Positions 34,681-43,403 of a stretch of DNA of 55,487 nucleotides are shown here, one piece after another. A model generated the notes under the pieces. That model saw only the letters and a list, made by a program, of their open reading frames with translations. It did no database searches and was not told where the DNA came from. Made by a program: the position numbers and the translations under genes. The stretch covers positions 1 through 55,487 of the forward strand of contig DGXB01000082.1 in the NCBI GenBank assembly GCA_002396205.1, in the 5' to 3' direction. The stretch's first letter is position 1. The number at the start of each line of letters is the position of its first letter. This stretch comes from Bacteroidales bacterium UBA4243. Its GTDB lineage: Bacteria > Bacteroidota > Bacteroidia > Bacteroidales > F082.

Positions 34681-35730
34681 TTAAAACTTACTCAAGTCCA
34701 CACGGAGCGTCAGGAAATTGGGCGAGCCGACGATGTTGTTTCTCGAACGCGCATAGTCGATTTGGAACGCCTTGATGCGCACGCCGAATCCGGCCGAAAA
34801 GCCCACCAAGCTGCGTTTTTCGGGCACGCCCATATTACGCGTCGTTTCGTAGTTATAAGAAGCCCTCAAAAACAGGTTCTTACCGATGGCCAACTCGCCG
34901 CCCACAACCAAATGGCATCCCAAGTTGGTGAAGAATTTGGCAGCTTTGCTCGGCTCGTTATACTCGCCCGTGATAGGGTCATAATGACCTTCCAAGTCGA
35001 GCGGGTCCTTGTAGATCTTGTTCCAATGCTGGATGTCCTTATAGCCCACGATGATGGTCAAGGGAAGGTGGTCGAGCTTCTTTGAGGCCATGAAATCCAA
35101 CGAGAAGGGAAGCCATTTGTTTTCCACATTGAGCTCGCGGCAATACAGCTGGCGTCCGATGTTGCGTGCGGCAAGGGTGAAAGCCCAGTTGGAATAGGAC
35201 CAATAGGTGGCGGCCACATCCACGCCCAAAGCCCCTGCCCTACCGGCTTCGTATTGCACGCCAGCATATTTCAAGTTGGCGCCGATGCTCCATTTGTCGG
35301 TCAGTTCGCGCCCCCAGCCGAGGGTTACGACATAGTCGGACACGTTGAAAGTGCTACCATCGGCATAGCTACTCTCTGAGGTGTATTGCATCCTGCCATA
35401 GTTGTAATACTGCACCGAGGCTGCAAAACTGCCGACGTTCTCGAAGGTATGGCTGTATTGCGCCGTGGCGAAATTCGTGCCCACATTGAAGTCGCCGACA
35501 TACGAAAGCGTCAACTGGTTGTTCATCTCAGGTGAGATGGCCGACGGGTTGAAGACCGCCGTCTGCAAGTCGCCATCGTGAACGGGCAAAGGCAGCCCGC
35601 CCAAGGCCACCACACGCGCCGAGTTGGCATCCGTCAAGGCCCGATACAAGCCGTTATTCACCTGCGCATTGGTTTGCAACGCAATGATTGACAACAACAA
35701 AACTCCTATAATGTAGATTTCACGCTTCAT
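34681..35730 (-). CDS. porQ: Type IX secretion system outer-membrane protein PorQ
   Basis: A 349-residue beta-barrel protein with a signal peptide ending QTNAQ. The region LTDANSARVVALGGLPLPVHDGDL... and the barrel strands with GWGRELTDKWSIGANLKYAGVQYE are typical of PorQ/PorV-like proteins of the T9SS. PorQ acts with PorV, PorU and PorZ in the attachment complex at the outer membrane. A protein with a T9SS sorting tail is encoded at 53240, which supports a working system. It lies between nusB and recF on one strand. Confidence 0.85.
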   Translation of the reverse strand: MKREIYIIGVLLLSIIALQTNAQVNNGLYRALTDANSARVVALGGLPLPVHDGDLQTAVFNPSAISPEMNNQLTLSYVGDFNVGTNFATAQYSHTFENVGSFAASVQYYNYGRMQYTSESSYADGSTFNVSDYVVTLGWGRELTDKWSIGANLKYAGVQYEAGRAGALGVDVAATYWSYSNWAFTLAARNIGRQLYCRELNVENKWLPFSLDFMASKKLDHLPLTIIVGYKDIQHWNKIYKDPLDLEGHYDPITGEYNEPSKAAKFFTNLGCHLVVGGELAIGKNLFLRASYNYETTRNMGVPEKRSLVGFSAGFGVRIKAFQIDYARSRNNIVGSPNFLTLRVDLSKF

Positions 35731-35786
35731 ATTTCGACATTTTTAGGATAACGGACACCGCTTTATATTATTGTTGGAAGCCCCAA

Positions 35787-36740
35787 TTATTTCTCCACCA
35801 GGCCCAAACCCGTCTTGACGAGTTTGCCCTGCTCCTTCAGCACCGTCGAAAGGCGATCGAGCACGCCATTGACGAAGCGACGGCTCTCAGGCGTGCTGTA
35901 GAACTTCGAGATCTCAATGTATTCATTGATGGTCACCCTGACAGGGATGGAATGGAATTCGCAAAACTCCGTTATCGCCATGTAAATCAATATTTTGTCC
36001 ATCAAGGCCAAACGGTCGTAGTCCCAATTGGAGATGTTGGCCTTCACCAGGTCGACATAGTCGTCGGCATGGAGAATGGTCTTCTCGAACAGCTTGACCA
36101 CAAATTCCTTGTCGTCGCTCTCCTCCTTAAAGACAGGCGGCAGTTTCGACATGGCATCGAAGCTCGCCGGCAACTCGTTGAGGAACTTCCACAGCAGGTA
36201 GATGGCGATGGGATAGTCGCTGTTGAACGTAAGGTCGCGGTCGGAATAATAGTCGAAAAGCAGTGTGTCGTCAGCCATGTAGGTATCCACCATTGTGGCC
36301 AAGAAACCTCTGTCGTCGCCGAAACTGTCTTTTCCGTTCGACATATATTCCTCGTATTCAGGGCAATCCAACATCCTATTATAAAAGGAGCGGATGAAGT
36401 CCTCTCTGGAATCGGCCCAATTGATTTTGTATTGGTCCTCCAACGAAAGCAAGTGCTTATTGTCTTCCAACGCATTGAGAATCCGATTGTTGACAAACTT
36501 CAGATTGGGGTTCAGGTCTTCGGCGGTGGGGAAGTGCTTGTTGCGGTTTTCCTCGATGCGGCGCTCGGCAAACTTCTTCACCTCTACCCAAAACGACAAT
36601 TGGTAGACAAACAGCTTGTAAAGGTCGTCGACCTCTTCAAGCAGATGACGCTCAGCCTGGGGCAAATTGGTACTATCGGACTGGTGGTAGGCGTAAATCT
36701 CTTGCAACGCCTTGATTCTCAAAAATCTTCTGTGCAACAT
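35787..36740 (-). CDS. nusB: Transcription antitermination factor NusB (long Bacteroidota form)
   Basis: A 317-residue protein, much longer than the 140 residues of E. coli NusB because of an N-terminal extension of the kind usual in Bacteroidota. The C-terminal helical NusB domain is seen in ALMDKILIYMAITEFCEF, PVRVTINEYIEISKFYSTPESRRFVNGVLD. It supports rRNA antitermination. The ATG at 36740 (MLHRRFLRIKALQ) is chosen because the ATG at 36791 is upstream of the TACCTTTG box at 36770-36777. It heads a unit with porQ, recF and DUF721. Confidence 0.9.
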   Translation of the reverse strand: MLHRRFLRIKALQEIYAYHQSDSTNLPQAERHLLEEVDDLYKLFVYQLSFWVEVKKFAERRIEENRNKHFPTAEDLNPNLKFVNNRILNALEDNKHLLSLEDQYKINWADSREDFIRSFYNRMLDCPEYEEYMSNGKDSFGDDRGFLATMVDTYMADDTLLFDYYSDRDLTFNSDYPIAIYLLWKFLNELPASFDAMSKLPPVFKEESDDKEFVVKLFEKTILHADDYVDLVKANISNWDYDRLALMDKILIYMAITEFCEFHSIPVRVTINEYIEISKFYSTPESRRFVNGVLDRLSTVLKEQGKLVKTGLGLVEK

Positions 36741-36769
36741 AACGGTTCTGTTCGTATGGAAATAATTTG

Positions 36770-36777
36770 CAAAGGTA
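36770..36777 (-). promoter_or_regulatory. -7 box of nusB unit
   Basis: TACCTTTG on the minus strand, 29 bases before the chosen nusB ATG. Confidence 0.55.
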
Positions 36778-36820
36778 GCATTTTTTTCCACTTGTCAGCC
36801 GCTGTCTCAAGAAAAAAGCC

Positions 36821-36828
36821 TATTTTTG
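36821..36828 (+). promoter_or_regulatory. -7 box of ferritin gene
   Basis: TATTTTTG, 47 bases before the ferritin ATG; no TTTG at the usual distance. Confidence 0.5.
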
Positions 36829-36875
36829 CCCTGATAATCGACAAAATCAATCAAACCAACTAAATTTTAAGCATT

Positions 36876-37388
36876 ATGATTAGCAAGAAATTAGCAAAAG
36901 CCATCAACGACCAGATCAATGCTGAGATGTGGTCGGCTTATCTTTATCTGAGCATGTCGCAAGACATCTACGCCAAAGGCTTCCATGGCATCGCCCATTG
37001 GTACAAGGTGCAATTCCTTGAGGAACAAGCTCATGCCGCCATCATGATCAACTATCTGCACAGTCAGGACGAGCGCGTCATCCTCGCCCCCATCGCCGAG
37101 GTGCAAACCGAATGGAAGAGCGTCTTGGCCGCCTTTGAGGACACCCTTGAACACGAGAAGAAGGTGACCGCGATGATCAACAACCTGTGCGACATCGCCG
37201 ACGAGGACAAAGACCGCGCCGCCGCCAACTTCCTCGCTTGGTTCATCGACGAGCAGGTGGAAGAGGAAGAAAACGCCCGCGACTTAGTGCGCCAAGCCAC
37301 GATGATTGGCAACCACATCGGTGGCATGATCATGCTTGACAAGGAACTCGGCGCCCGTGAATACCACACGCCCAGCCCGCTGAAGTAA
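36876..37388 (+). CDS. ftnA: Ferritin (bacterial non-haem type)
   Basis: A 170-residue four-helix protein that oxidises and stores iron in 24-subunit shells. Ferroxidase ligands are in place: Glu17 (NAEMWSAYLYL), Glu49/Glu50 and His53 (QFLEEQAHA), Glu94 region and the later EQVEEEENA. The start and length are typical. It is a single-gene unit with its own box and terminator, divergent from nusB. Confidence 0.94.
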   Translation: MISKKLAKAINDQINAEMWSAYLYLSMSQDIYAKGFHGIAHWYKVQFLEEQAHAAIMINYLHSQDERVILAPIAEVQTEWKSVLAAFEDTLEHEKKVTAMINNLCDIADEDKDRAAANFLAWFIDEQVEEEENARDLVRQATMIGNHIGGMIMLDKELGAREYHTPSPLK

Positions 37389-37410
37389 AGCGAACTGATT
37401 CAGAACAAAC

Positions 37411-37447
37411 AAAATGCTCCGCCCCTCATTGAGTGACGGAGCTTTTT
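37411..37447 (+). terminator. Terminator of the ferritin gene
   Basis: GCTCCG (37416-37421) pairs with CGGAGC (37437-37442) around a loop, followed by TTTTT; the flanking AAAA and TTTT extend the stem. Confidence 0.8.
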
Positions 37448-37586
37448 ATCTACAGTCGCTATCGTCAGAAACTCAAAGCAAAACCTACACCTCCTGGCAC
37501 AAGCCCGAAGCTGAATTCAACAGGAGTAGCTGAAGCCGTTGGGCGCAAATGCGAGTTGTAAATCATGGCATTATGTTTTATGAGGC

Positions 37587-38618
37587 TCAAAGTTCTCCAG
37601 CCTGCTTCTTGGCCCAAAACTCCTTGAAATCGGCGTAGTTCTTCTGTAGCAATTCGGGCGTGTTCAGGCCGTAGGGGCATTTCTCGTGACAGGCGTTGCA
37701 GTGCTTGCACTTCTCGATCTGCTTCATCTTTTCGTTCCATTCCTCCGTGAGGTAGACGCTCAACGGAGCGCGGCGCAGGAAGAGGCTCATGCGGGCGCAG
37801 TCGTAGATTTGGATGCCTGCCGGGCATGGCGTGCAATAGCCGCAGCCACGGCAGAACTCGCCCGACAGCTCCTCGCGTTCCTTCTCGATCTTGCGCCACG
37901 AGGCCGAGTTAAGCTCCGGCTCGTGCTCTTGATAGGAAATGAACTCGTCAAGCTCGCTCTCGCGCTGTATGCCCCAGATGGGCAGTGCATGGTCGAACTG
38001 GTTGAGGAAGGCGTAGGCCAAGGCCGAGTCGGTGATGAGGCCGCCCGCCATGGCTTTCATGCAAATGAAGCCCATGTTGTGCTTGTGGCACGCCTCGACA
38101 ATCTTCTGGTCCTCCTCTGCCGAGAGGTAGGAAAACGGATACTGTAGCGTGTCGTAGCAGTCGCGCTCGATGGCTTCCAAGGCTACGCTCTGACGGTGGT
38201 TGCTGATGCCGATGAAACGCACCTTGCCTTGCCGCTTGGCCACCTTCATGGCGTCATACAAGCCTTCCTTGTCGCCGGGGCGCGGACAATAGGCCGGGTT
38301 GTGGAACTGATACAAGTCGAGGTAGTCGGTCTTAAGGTTGCGCAGCGTGGTGTGGAGGTCTTTCCAAAAGTCCTCAACGGTGGTGGCACCCGTCTTGGAG
38401 GCGATGATGATTTTCTTTCTCCTGTCGGCAAAGGCAGCGCCAATCTTCTCCTCGCTGTCGGTATAGAAACGCGCCGTGTCGTAAAAGTTGATTCCATTGT
38501 CGTAAGCCTTGTGCAACAGATACACGGCTTCCTTCTCGCTGATGCGCTGAATGGGCAAGGCACCAAAGCCGTTCTTGTTGACTTTGAGGTTAGTCTTGCC
38601 TAATGTGATGGTTTTCAT
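37587..38618 (-). CDS. Aldo/keto reductase with C-terminal 4Fe-4S domain
   Basis: A 343-residue protein. The AKR barrel has the catalytic set in NFYDTARFYTDSEEKIG (Asp, Tyr) and DYLDLYQFHNP. The C-terminus has two iron-sulfur cysteine clusters: CRGCGYCTPCPAGI and CKHCNACHEKCPYGL, as in ferredoxin-like AKRs that are annotated as oxidoreductases of unknown substrate. The ATG at 38618 is used because a TATTTTTG box (38637-38644) precedes it; the ATG at 38699 is upstream of that box. It may accept electrons through the clusters, which is inference. Confidence 0.88.
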   Translation of the reverse strand: MKTITLGKTNLKVNKNGFGALPIQRISEKEAVYLLHKAYDNGINFYDTARFYTDSEEKIGAAFADRRKKIIIASKTGATTVEDFWKDLHTTLRNLKTDYLDLYQFHNPAYCPRPGDKEGLYDAMKVAKRQGKVRFIGISNHRQSVALEAIERDCYDTLQYPFSYLSAEEDQKIVEACHKHNMGFICMKAMAGGLITDSALAYAFLNQFDHALPIWGIQRESELDEFISYQEHEPELNSASWRKIEKEREELSGEFCRGCGYCTPCPAGIQIYDCARMSLFLRRAPLSVYLTEEWNEKMKQIEKCKHCNACHEKCPYGLNTPELLQKNYADFKEFWAKKQAGEL

Positions 38619-38636
38619 GGCTACATGATTTTGGCA

Positions 38637-38644
38637 CAAAAATA
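38637..38644 (-). promoter_or_regulatory. -7 box of the aldo/keto reductase gene
   Basis: TATTTTTG on the minus strand, 18 bases before the ATG at 38618. Confidence 0.5.
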
Positions 38645-38706
38645 CAAAAAGAATTGATACACACCAACTTTTATGCGTTTTTTTTCGCCCTAACGACAAA
38701 ATTCCC

Positions 38707-38714
38707 TATTTTTG
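38707..38714 (+). promoter_or_regulatory. -7 box of aroQ
   Basis: TATTTTTG, 15 bases before the aroQ ATG at 38730. Back to back with the box of the reductase gene. Confidence 0.5.
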
Positions 38715-38729
38715 CGAAAAATTCTACCG

Positions 38730-39149
38730 ATGAAAATTCTCATTCTCAACGGACCCAACCTCAATCTCTTAGGCAAGCGTGAGCCTGAAATCTACGGCTC
38801 AATGCCTTTCGAGACTTATCTTGAACAGCTTCGCAGCCACTTTGCCGAGCACGAGATCGACTATTTCCAGACGAACCATGAAGGCGTATTGATCGACAAG
38901 TTGCAAGAGGCCGACAACCAATATGACGGCGTGGTGATGAACCCCGGTGGCTACGCCCACACTTCCATCGCCTTGGCCGACTGCATCCGCGCCATCAGCA
39001 TCCCCGTGGTGGAGGTGCATATTTCCGACATCTCGAAGCGCGAGCCTTACCGCAGGCATTCCTACACGGCTGAGGCCTGCGTAAAGAGCTTTAAGGGATT
39101 GGGGCTGGAAGGTTACGAGAGAGCAATTGAATTCATCTTGGCGCGATAA
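38730..39149 (+). CDS. aroQ: 3-dehydroquinate dehydratase, type II
   Basis: A 139-residue enzyme of the shikimate pathway. The N-terminal signature MKILILNGPNLNLLGKREPEIYG supplies the conserved Asn, Arg and Tyr, and the active-site His lies in GYAHTSIAL and later EVHISDISKREPYR. The length is normal. ATG 38730 is the usual family start; the in-frame ATG at 38712 lies within the -7 box. Confidence 0.95.
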   Translation: MKILILNGPNLNLLGKREPEIYGSMPFETYLEQLRSHFAEHEIDYFQTNHEGVLIDKLQEADNQYDGVVMNPGGYAHTSIALADCIRAISIPVVEVHISDISKREPYRRHSYTAEACVKSFKGLGLEGYERAIEFILAR

Positions 39150-39176
39150 TCGAAGCGGGATTTCCCTTCCTATGGC

Positions 39177-39252
39177 GCAAACTTTTTTTCGCATTGTAGA
39201 CGCCCGTACCCGTAGCTCTCGGATAACAAATACGGGAAAACGGGAATCTTAG
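39177..39252. repeat. Interspersed repeat (CCCGxATTTG hairpin), copy A
   Basis: The segment CTTTTTTTCGCATTG ... TAGCTCTCGGATAAC ... TACGGGAAAACGGG is related to that at 39878-39955 in the same orientation. Located in the gap between aroQ and the exported-protein island. Confidence 0.55.
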
Positions 39253-39288
39253 GGTAAATTGCTTGTTTAAGTGAAAAAGAAAATGTTG

Positions 39289-39834
39289 TCATTTTTCCAA
39301 ATAATGAATTGACACAGGGCTTGAATAGACAGTATCGTTATTCATATTTATAAAAATGGCTCGAATCTGATACTCTCCGAAGTCCATGTTCTTAACGCCG
39401 AATAACTCTTTCTTGCAATGTGTCAAAACATAATCTTCCGGAAGCAGGCTGCTAAACTCGAACACACCATATATGTCACTACATGGGAACCATCTTGAGA
39501 ACCATGCTTTTTCAGGTTCAATTGTTGTATGAAAAAGCAATGATGGATTACCTTCTTCGTATTTTGTACCATTATGGACAACTTCAAGGTATACACAATG
39601 ATTGACATAATGATACGCGAGTTTAGTGGGAGCAATGTACTTATGCATCTTAACCATTATAGGGAATAGTTTCTCAGTCTCAAGGACTGCTTTCACCTGG
39701 ATTAGTTCCCCATAACGAATAGTATCGTTTATTTCTAGACGGATTCTATATCCTGCCTTGTCTTGTGACATAACAACCTTCGCCGCAAAAAGAAAACACG
39801 GCAAAATCAAAAACCATAGAACCTTTTTAACCAT
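39289..39834 (-). CDS. Exported protein of unknown function, paralog 1
   Basis: A 181-residue protein with a signal peptide (MVKKVLWFLILPCFLFAAKVVMSQ). The C-terminal part (DFGEYQIRAIFINMNNDTVY) matches that of the protein encoded at 41823-42362 (DYGEYFIRAIFVTEDNDTIY), and the upstream DNA of both genes shares CCATGACCAATACATTT, so they are duplicates. The sequence looks like a beta-sandwich-type domain. The function is unknown. The gene is AT-rich and in an island between aroQ and the GT2 gene. Confidence 0.7.
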   Translation of the reverse strand: MVKKVLWFLILPCFLFAAKVVMSQDKAGYRIRLEINDTIRYGELIQVKAVLETEKLFPIMVKMHKYIAPTKLAYHYVNHCVYLEVVHNGTKYEEGNPSLLFHTTIEPEKAWFSRWFPCSDIYGVFEFSSLLPEDYVLTHCKKELFGVKNMDFGEYQIRAIFINMNNDTVYSSPVSIHYLEK

Positions 39835-39877
39835 GACCAATACATTTGAAATGAGTAACCAGAGATTTCGGAAGTAA

Positions 39878-39955
39878 AAGTTTTTTCGCATTGAAAATGC
39901 TGACACTCACGGCTCCCGAATTGCAAATTCGGGAGAACAGGGGTCTTTGCATCCC
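39878..39955. repeat. Interspersed repeat, copy B, with a perfect CTCCCGAATT/AATTCGGGAG hairpin
   Basis: GCTCCCGAATT (39912-39922) and AATTCGGGAG are inverse copies around a few bases, flanked by TTTTTTCGCATTG as in copy A (39177-39252). The small lipoprotein frame runs into it. Confidence 0.6.
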
Positions 39956-40011
39956 GTGATGGCCAAGGCAAACAATGTTGCCATGAGCATGAGTCTTGAA
40001 GTTGTTTTCAT
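39907..40011 (-). CDS. Very small lipoprotein frame, probably a truncated gene
   Basis: A 34-residue frame: a clear lipoprotein signal (MKTTSRLMLMATLFALAITGC) followed by only a dozen residues (KDPCSPEFAIREP) that are encoded by the interspersed repeat. It is likely a lipoprotein gene cut short by the repeat, or a small lipoprotein by accident. There is no homologue I recognise. Confidence 0.35.
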   Translation of the reverse strand: MKTTSRLMLMATLFALAITGCKDPCSPEFAIREP

Positions 40012-40106
40012 CTTGAGTTTGTTTTTTGATTGTTTAACGAATGTATTAGGTTGTCTTGTTTTTCTTTTTATGGGGTAAGTTTTTTGCATAGCATACCTTG
40101 ATTTTC

Positions 40107-40811
40107 TTATCTTTCTGGGTTGTTCCATATAATTCTACCTTCCAACGAAAAAACAAACGAAGTGCTTTCGCTACTTGTGTGTTTTTCTCCCATAGAAAGA
40201 CTACTTTGACTTGTTTGCAACATACATCTTCTCTCATGAGGTTGATAGGTAACATCGGTTTCGACATCTCCGTAATCTCCACAAAAAGAAGTAAACAGTT
40301 TATTTAGCTGCACTACAGAAACCACAAATCCATTTCTGACATTAATATCATATAGAACAATGTTGTCATAACACATATCAGAACTATGCATAGCAAAAAG
40401 ATAACTCTCAAAATCATTATAAAAAACAATTTTTCCAATTGAATAAATGGTATAATTATCTTTCAACATTTTGTTTGTAAACCAAAACCAATTTTCATAG
40501 TTTTGAGTCGTGCCATCTTCGCCTGAGTCTGCTATGGAATCAAACATCCATTCCGAATAAGTAATTAGGCCGAACAAAGAGTTTTTATCTTCTTCAGATT
40601 CAACGCATTTATATTCATTCAAATTCAATTCATTCAAATTCAATTCATTATATCTGTCAATGGAAATTATGTCATCTATAGGATTGATTAGCCATGCTAC
40701 CGAGTCTTCCTCTGCTATATTGGCATAGAAAAGGAAGCCGTCGTTTTTCTCTGTCAGAGAGTGACAGCTTGACAGAAATAGAATACAAAAAACAATCGGT
40801 ATTGTCTTCAT
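40107..40811 (-). CDS. Putative lipoprotein of unknown function
   Basis: A 234-residue protein with a lipobox (ILFLSSCHS, Cys at residue 16). It carries the short repeat NELNLNELNLNEY and an acidic, Tyr-rich body. By eye the DNA here is about 23 percent GC in a 60-base sample (40441-40500), far below the core genes. I do not recognise the family. It lies in line with the TonB-C-like gene and the paralog pair on the minus strand. Confidence 0.65.
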   Translation of the reverse strand: MKTIPIVFCILFLSSCHSLTEKNDGFLFYANIAEEDSVAWLINPIDDIISIDRYNELNLNELNLNEYKCVESEEDKNSLFGLITYSEWMFDSIADSGEDGTTQNYENWFWFTNKMLKDNYTIYSIGKIVFYNDFESYLFAMHSSDMCYDNIVLYDINVRNGFVVSVVQLNKLFTSFCGDYGDVETDVTYQPHERRCMLQTSQSSLSMGEKHTSSESTSFVFSLEGRIIWNNPER

Positions 40812-40863
40812 AGGTACAGAGATTAAGGTTTTGGTGGAATTGGAATCTTAGGTTTTGGAGATC

Positions 40864-41826
40864 TTATGTAGAAATAATCAGTGTAGTCGACATATTCACG
40901 TTTATTAATGTATTTTGCATATCTTTGCATTTCTGACCTATAATAAACCGAGATTTCTTCTTTGGCGAAGCAAAATCCTTTCTCGGCTCAAACTTGATTG
41001 GCAAACAGTTGGTCATGCTTACAGGCTTCCCTCTCAGCTTGGCCGGTTGGTCAAACTTTATCATTCGGCATACTCGTAAAGCCTCGGCATCAAGTTGCTC
41101 GTTCACCCCTCTAAGGACTTTGTGCTGATGGGTGACACCCAACGTATCAACAATAAATTGAACATAAACTGTTTCAGGTTTGGACAGAGTGTCAAACTGT
41201 TTGAGGTTGTCCTTTACTAGTTTGAACAACTTATCCTGATTCCTGTCATTCTCATAGGAAGGCATGGATTCAAAGGAGACATCCATCCCTATTTCTGGCC
41301 TTTCTCTTATTCTGATAAAAATGGGGAAGCCATAGACTATTGGCTTTCCTCTCAGAGTTGCTGGACTAAAACTCAATGATTTCAGATAATTAAGAGCAAC
41401 CTTTGCAACGATTAAAGACATTTTGTCATTATCACCTACATTTGTAACTATTCCTCGAACTACTCCCAAACTGTCAATTACTACATAAAGCGAAACAGGC
41501 AAACCATCTACAGCAATTTGAAAACACTCTCCCAATACCGATTCGGTTGTTATCTGCACATCCTCTATACTCCCATGACGATACGCAATCAATTGGTCAG
41601 GAATTGTGGATCCGATAATTAACTCTTGTGAATCAAAATCGAAAAACGGGCAATTGGCGGCACAAACGGAACTATCCATTGGAGAATCTGCTACAATCGA
41701 ATATTTTTCCTGCGAATAGACCTGTACGTAACACAGAAGGCTTAAAAATAATAGTATCCGTCCCAACGGATTTGCAATTTTCGTGGTCCAACTACAGAGG
41801 TGATCATATGAGGCAAATACTGTCAT
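40864..41826 (-). CDS. Exported protein with TonB C-terminal-like domain
   Basis: A 320-residue protein with a signal peptide ending QVYSQ. There are two similar halves; the C-terminal one reads PETVYVQFIVDTLGVTHQHK then EALRVCRMIKFDQPAKLRGKPV, as in TonB C-terminal (energy transducer) domains of Bacteroidota, and the first (SLYVVIDSLGVVRGIV ... LRGKPI) resembles it. The N-terminal region has no proline-rich spacer, so a TonB function in energy transfer is doubtful; a regulatory or envelope role is as likely. The ATG overlaps the stop of paralog 2 as ATGA. Confidence 0.7.
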   Translation of the reverse strand: MTVFASYDHLCSWTTKIANPLGRILLFLSLLCYVQVYSQEKYSIVADSPMDSSVCAANCPFFDFDSQELIIGSTIPDQLIAYRHGSIEDVQITTESVLGECFQIAVDGLPVSLYVVIDSLGVVRGIVTNVGDNDKMSLIVAKVALNYLKSLSFSPATLRGKPIVYGFPIFIRIRERPEIGMDVSFESMPSYENDRNQDKLFKLVKDNLKQFDTLSKPETVYVQFIVDTLGVTHQHKVLRGVNEQLDAEALRVCRMIKFDQPAKLRGKPVSMTNCLPIKFEPRKDFASPKKKSRFIIGQKCKDMQNTLINVNMSTTLIIST

Positions 41827-42362
41827 CTTTCCAAATAATGAATCGTCTTGGTATTGGAGTATATGGTGTCATTATCTTCAGTAACAAAAATTGCCCGAAT
41901 GAAATACTCTCCATAATCAGTGTTACGCAAACAAGGGAAACCAGATCTTTCTTTTAATTCCGACAAATCCTCACAAAAAACTTTCCCCAGTTCCAATTCT
42001 GATTCAAATCTAATGGATTTCCACCTTGCCACCCATCGCTTCCCGTCCTGAAATCTCCACATGGTTGGAAGTGGGTCTTCATACACTCTCTCATTATGGG
42101 AAACAAGAAGAAAAACAGCATGATTATTCAGAGCACGCTGGTTTGGATAGGCAATCCTGTTGATAATTATCTGTTCAGGCAACCACCTGCAACACTTCAA
42201 CTGAAAGTGGCAAAAAGTAACGTTATTGGCATATACCGTATCATTGTCTATTGCCAGCTTAAAACTATAACACTCTTTCTTTTGGCCTATTACTGCGTAT
42301 GGCTTAGCAAGGCTCAAAAACATAACAAGAGTCGTCAGAACGTATAGAGACTTCTTATCCAT
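41823..42362 (-). CDS. Exported protein of unknown function, paralog 2
   Basis: A 179-residue protein with a signal peptide (MDKKSLYVLTTLVMFLSLAKPYAVIGQ) and a C-terminal part similar to the protein at 39289-39834. A TTG at 42368 would extend the frame; the ATG at 42362 is preferred. It is coupled to the TonB-C-like gene, which suggests a joint function. The function is unknown. Confidence 0.7.
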   Translation of the reverse strand: MDKKSLYVLTTLVMFLSLAKPYAVIGQKKECYSFKLAIDNDTVYANNVTFCHFQLKCCRWLPEQIIINRIAYPNQRALNNHAVFLLVSHNERVYEDPLPTMWRFQDGKRWVARWKSIRFESELELGKVFCEDLSELKERSGFPCLRNTDYGEYFIRAIFVTEDNDTIYSNTKTIHYLER

Positions 42363-42380
42363 GACCAATACATTTTAAAA

Positions 42381-43403
42381 CTATAACCAGAAATCCCTCC
42401 CCTCAAGCTCGCTGAACTTCTTCTTGCCCCGAAGCACATTGTCGAAAACGATGTTGCGCCGATAGACGCAGCTCACCTGCTTGTGCTCGATGGTCTTGCG
42501 GCCTTTGCGCAGGGTCTTCAGGCGTTTGTAGAAGTCGCGATGCGCCTTGAAGACCATTTGGAAGTCCTTCGGGCAGCCCTCGAAGAGGAACTTGAACGCC
42601 GCCACCCAATCTAAAAGGATGCGATAGAGAATGATGCGTCTCAAATGGTGCTCGGGCAGGTTTTTCACCAAGAGCGACAGGTTGTTGCGGAAGTTGAGGT
42701 ATGTCTTTCGCGGCGAGTTCTTGGGCAACGTGCCACCACCAATATGATAGATTCGCGACTGCGGGCAGCAATAGATCTTGTAGCCCGCGTTTTTCAGCCG
42801 CCAACAGAGGTCGATTTCCTCCATGTGGGCAAAGAAACTGTCGTCCAAGCCGCCAATTTGGTGGTACAAGTCGGCGCGGACGAACATGCAGGCTCCCGTG
42901 GCCCAAAACACCTCCATCGGCGCGTCGTACTGCCCCTCGTCGTTCTCCAAGGTCTGGAAAACACGTCCACGGCAAAACGGGTAGCCATACTTGTCGATGA
43001 AGCCGCCGCACGCGCCGGCATACTCGAACTGTTCCTTGTGGTAATACGACAAAATCTTGGGCTGACAGGCTGCAATCTGCGGGTCGGCATCCATCAAGGC
43101 GACGACGGGTTCAATCCAATTCGGGGTTACCTCAATGTCGGAATTGAGCAACACATAATATTGTGCTTCAATCTGTTGCAAAGCAAGGTTATAGCCCGTG
43201 GCAAAACCTCCGTTGCTTTCGTTTTCAATCAGTCGGATGTCGGGGAAACGCTCGCGCATGAAAGCCACCGAGTCGTCGGTCGAGGCGTTGTCGGCCACGA
43301 TGACTTCGGCTAACATCGGGTCGCAGTTGGCGATGACATTGGGCAGGAACTGTTCGAGGAACTTCCGCCCGTTGTAGTTCAATATGACGACAGCCACCTT
43401 CAT
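42381..43403 (-). CDS. Glycosyltransferase family 2
   Basis: A 340-residue GT2 enzyme. The N-terminal KVAVVILNYNG with VADNASTDDS and LLNSDIEV (DxD-like) gives the nucleotide-sugar site; the later FAHMEEIDLCWRLKNAG is the rhamnosyltransferase-like ED motif. It probably adds a sugar to lipopolysaccharide or another surface glycan; the sugar is unknown. ATG 43403 overlaps the stop of the acyltransferase gene as ATGA, so the two are made together. Confidence 0.88.
   Translation of the reverse strand: MKVAVVILNYNGRKFLEQFLPNVIANCDPMLAEVIVADNASTDDSVAFMRERFPDIRLIENESNGGFATGYNLALQQIEAQYYVLLNSDIEVTPNWIEPVVALMDADPQIAACQPKILSYYHKEQFEYAGACGGFIDKYGYPFCRGRVFQTLENDEGQYDAPMEVFWATGACMFVRADLYHQIGGLDDSFFAHMEEIDLCWRLKNAGYKIYCCPQSRIYHIGGGTLPKNSPRKTYLNFRNNLSLLVKNLPEHHLRRIILYRILLDWVAAFKFLFEGCPKDFQMVFKAHRDFYKRLKTLRKGRKTIEHKQVSCVYRRNIVFDNVLRGKKKFSELEGRDFWL

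Noticed and set aside
40046..40282. Open frame between the small lipoprotein and the next lipoprotein
   Set aside because: It lies mostly inside the lipoprotein gene at 40107-40811 in another frame and has no recognisable features.
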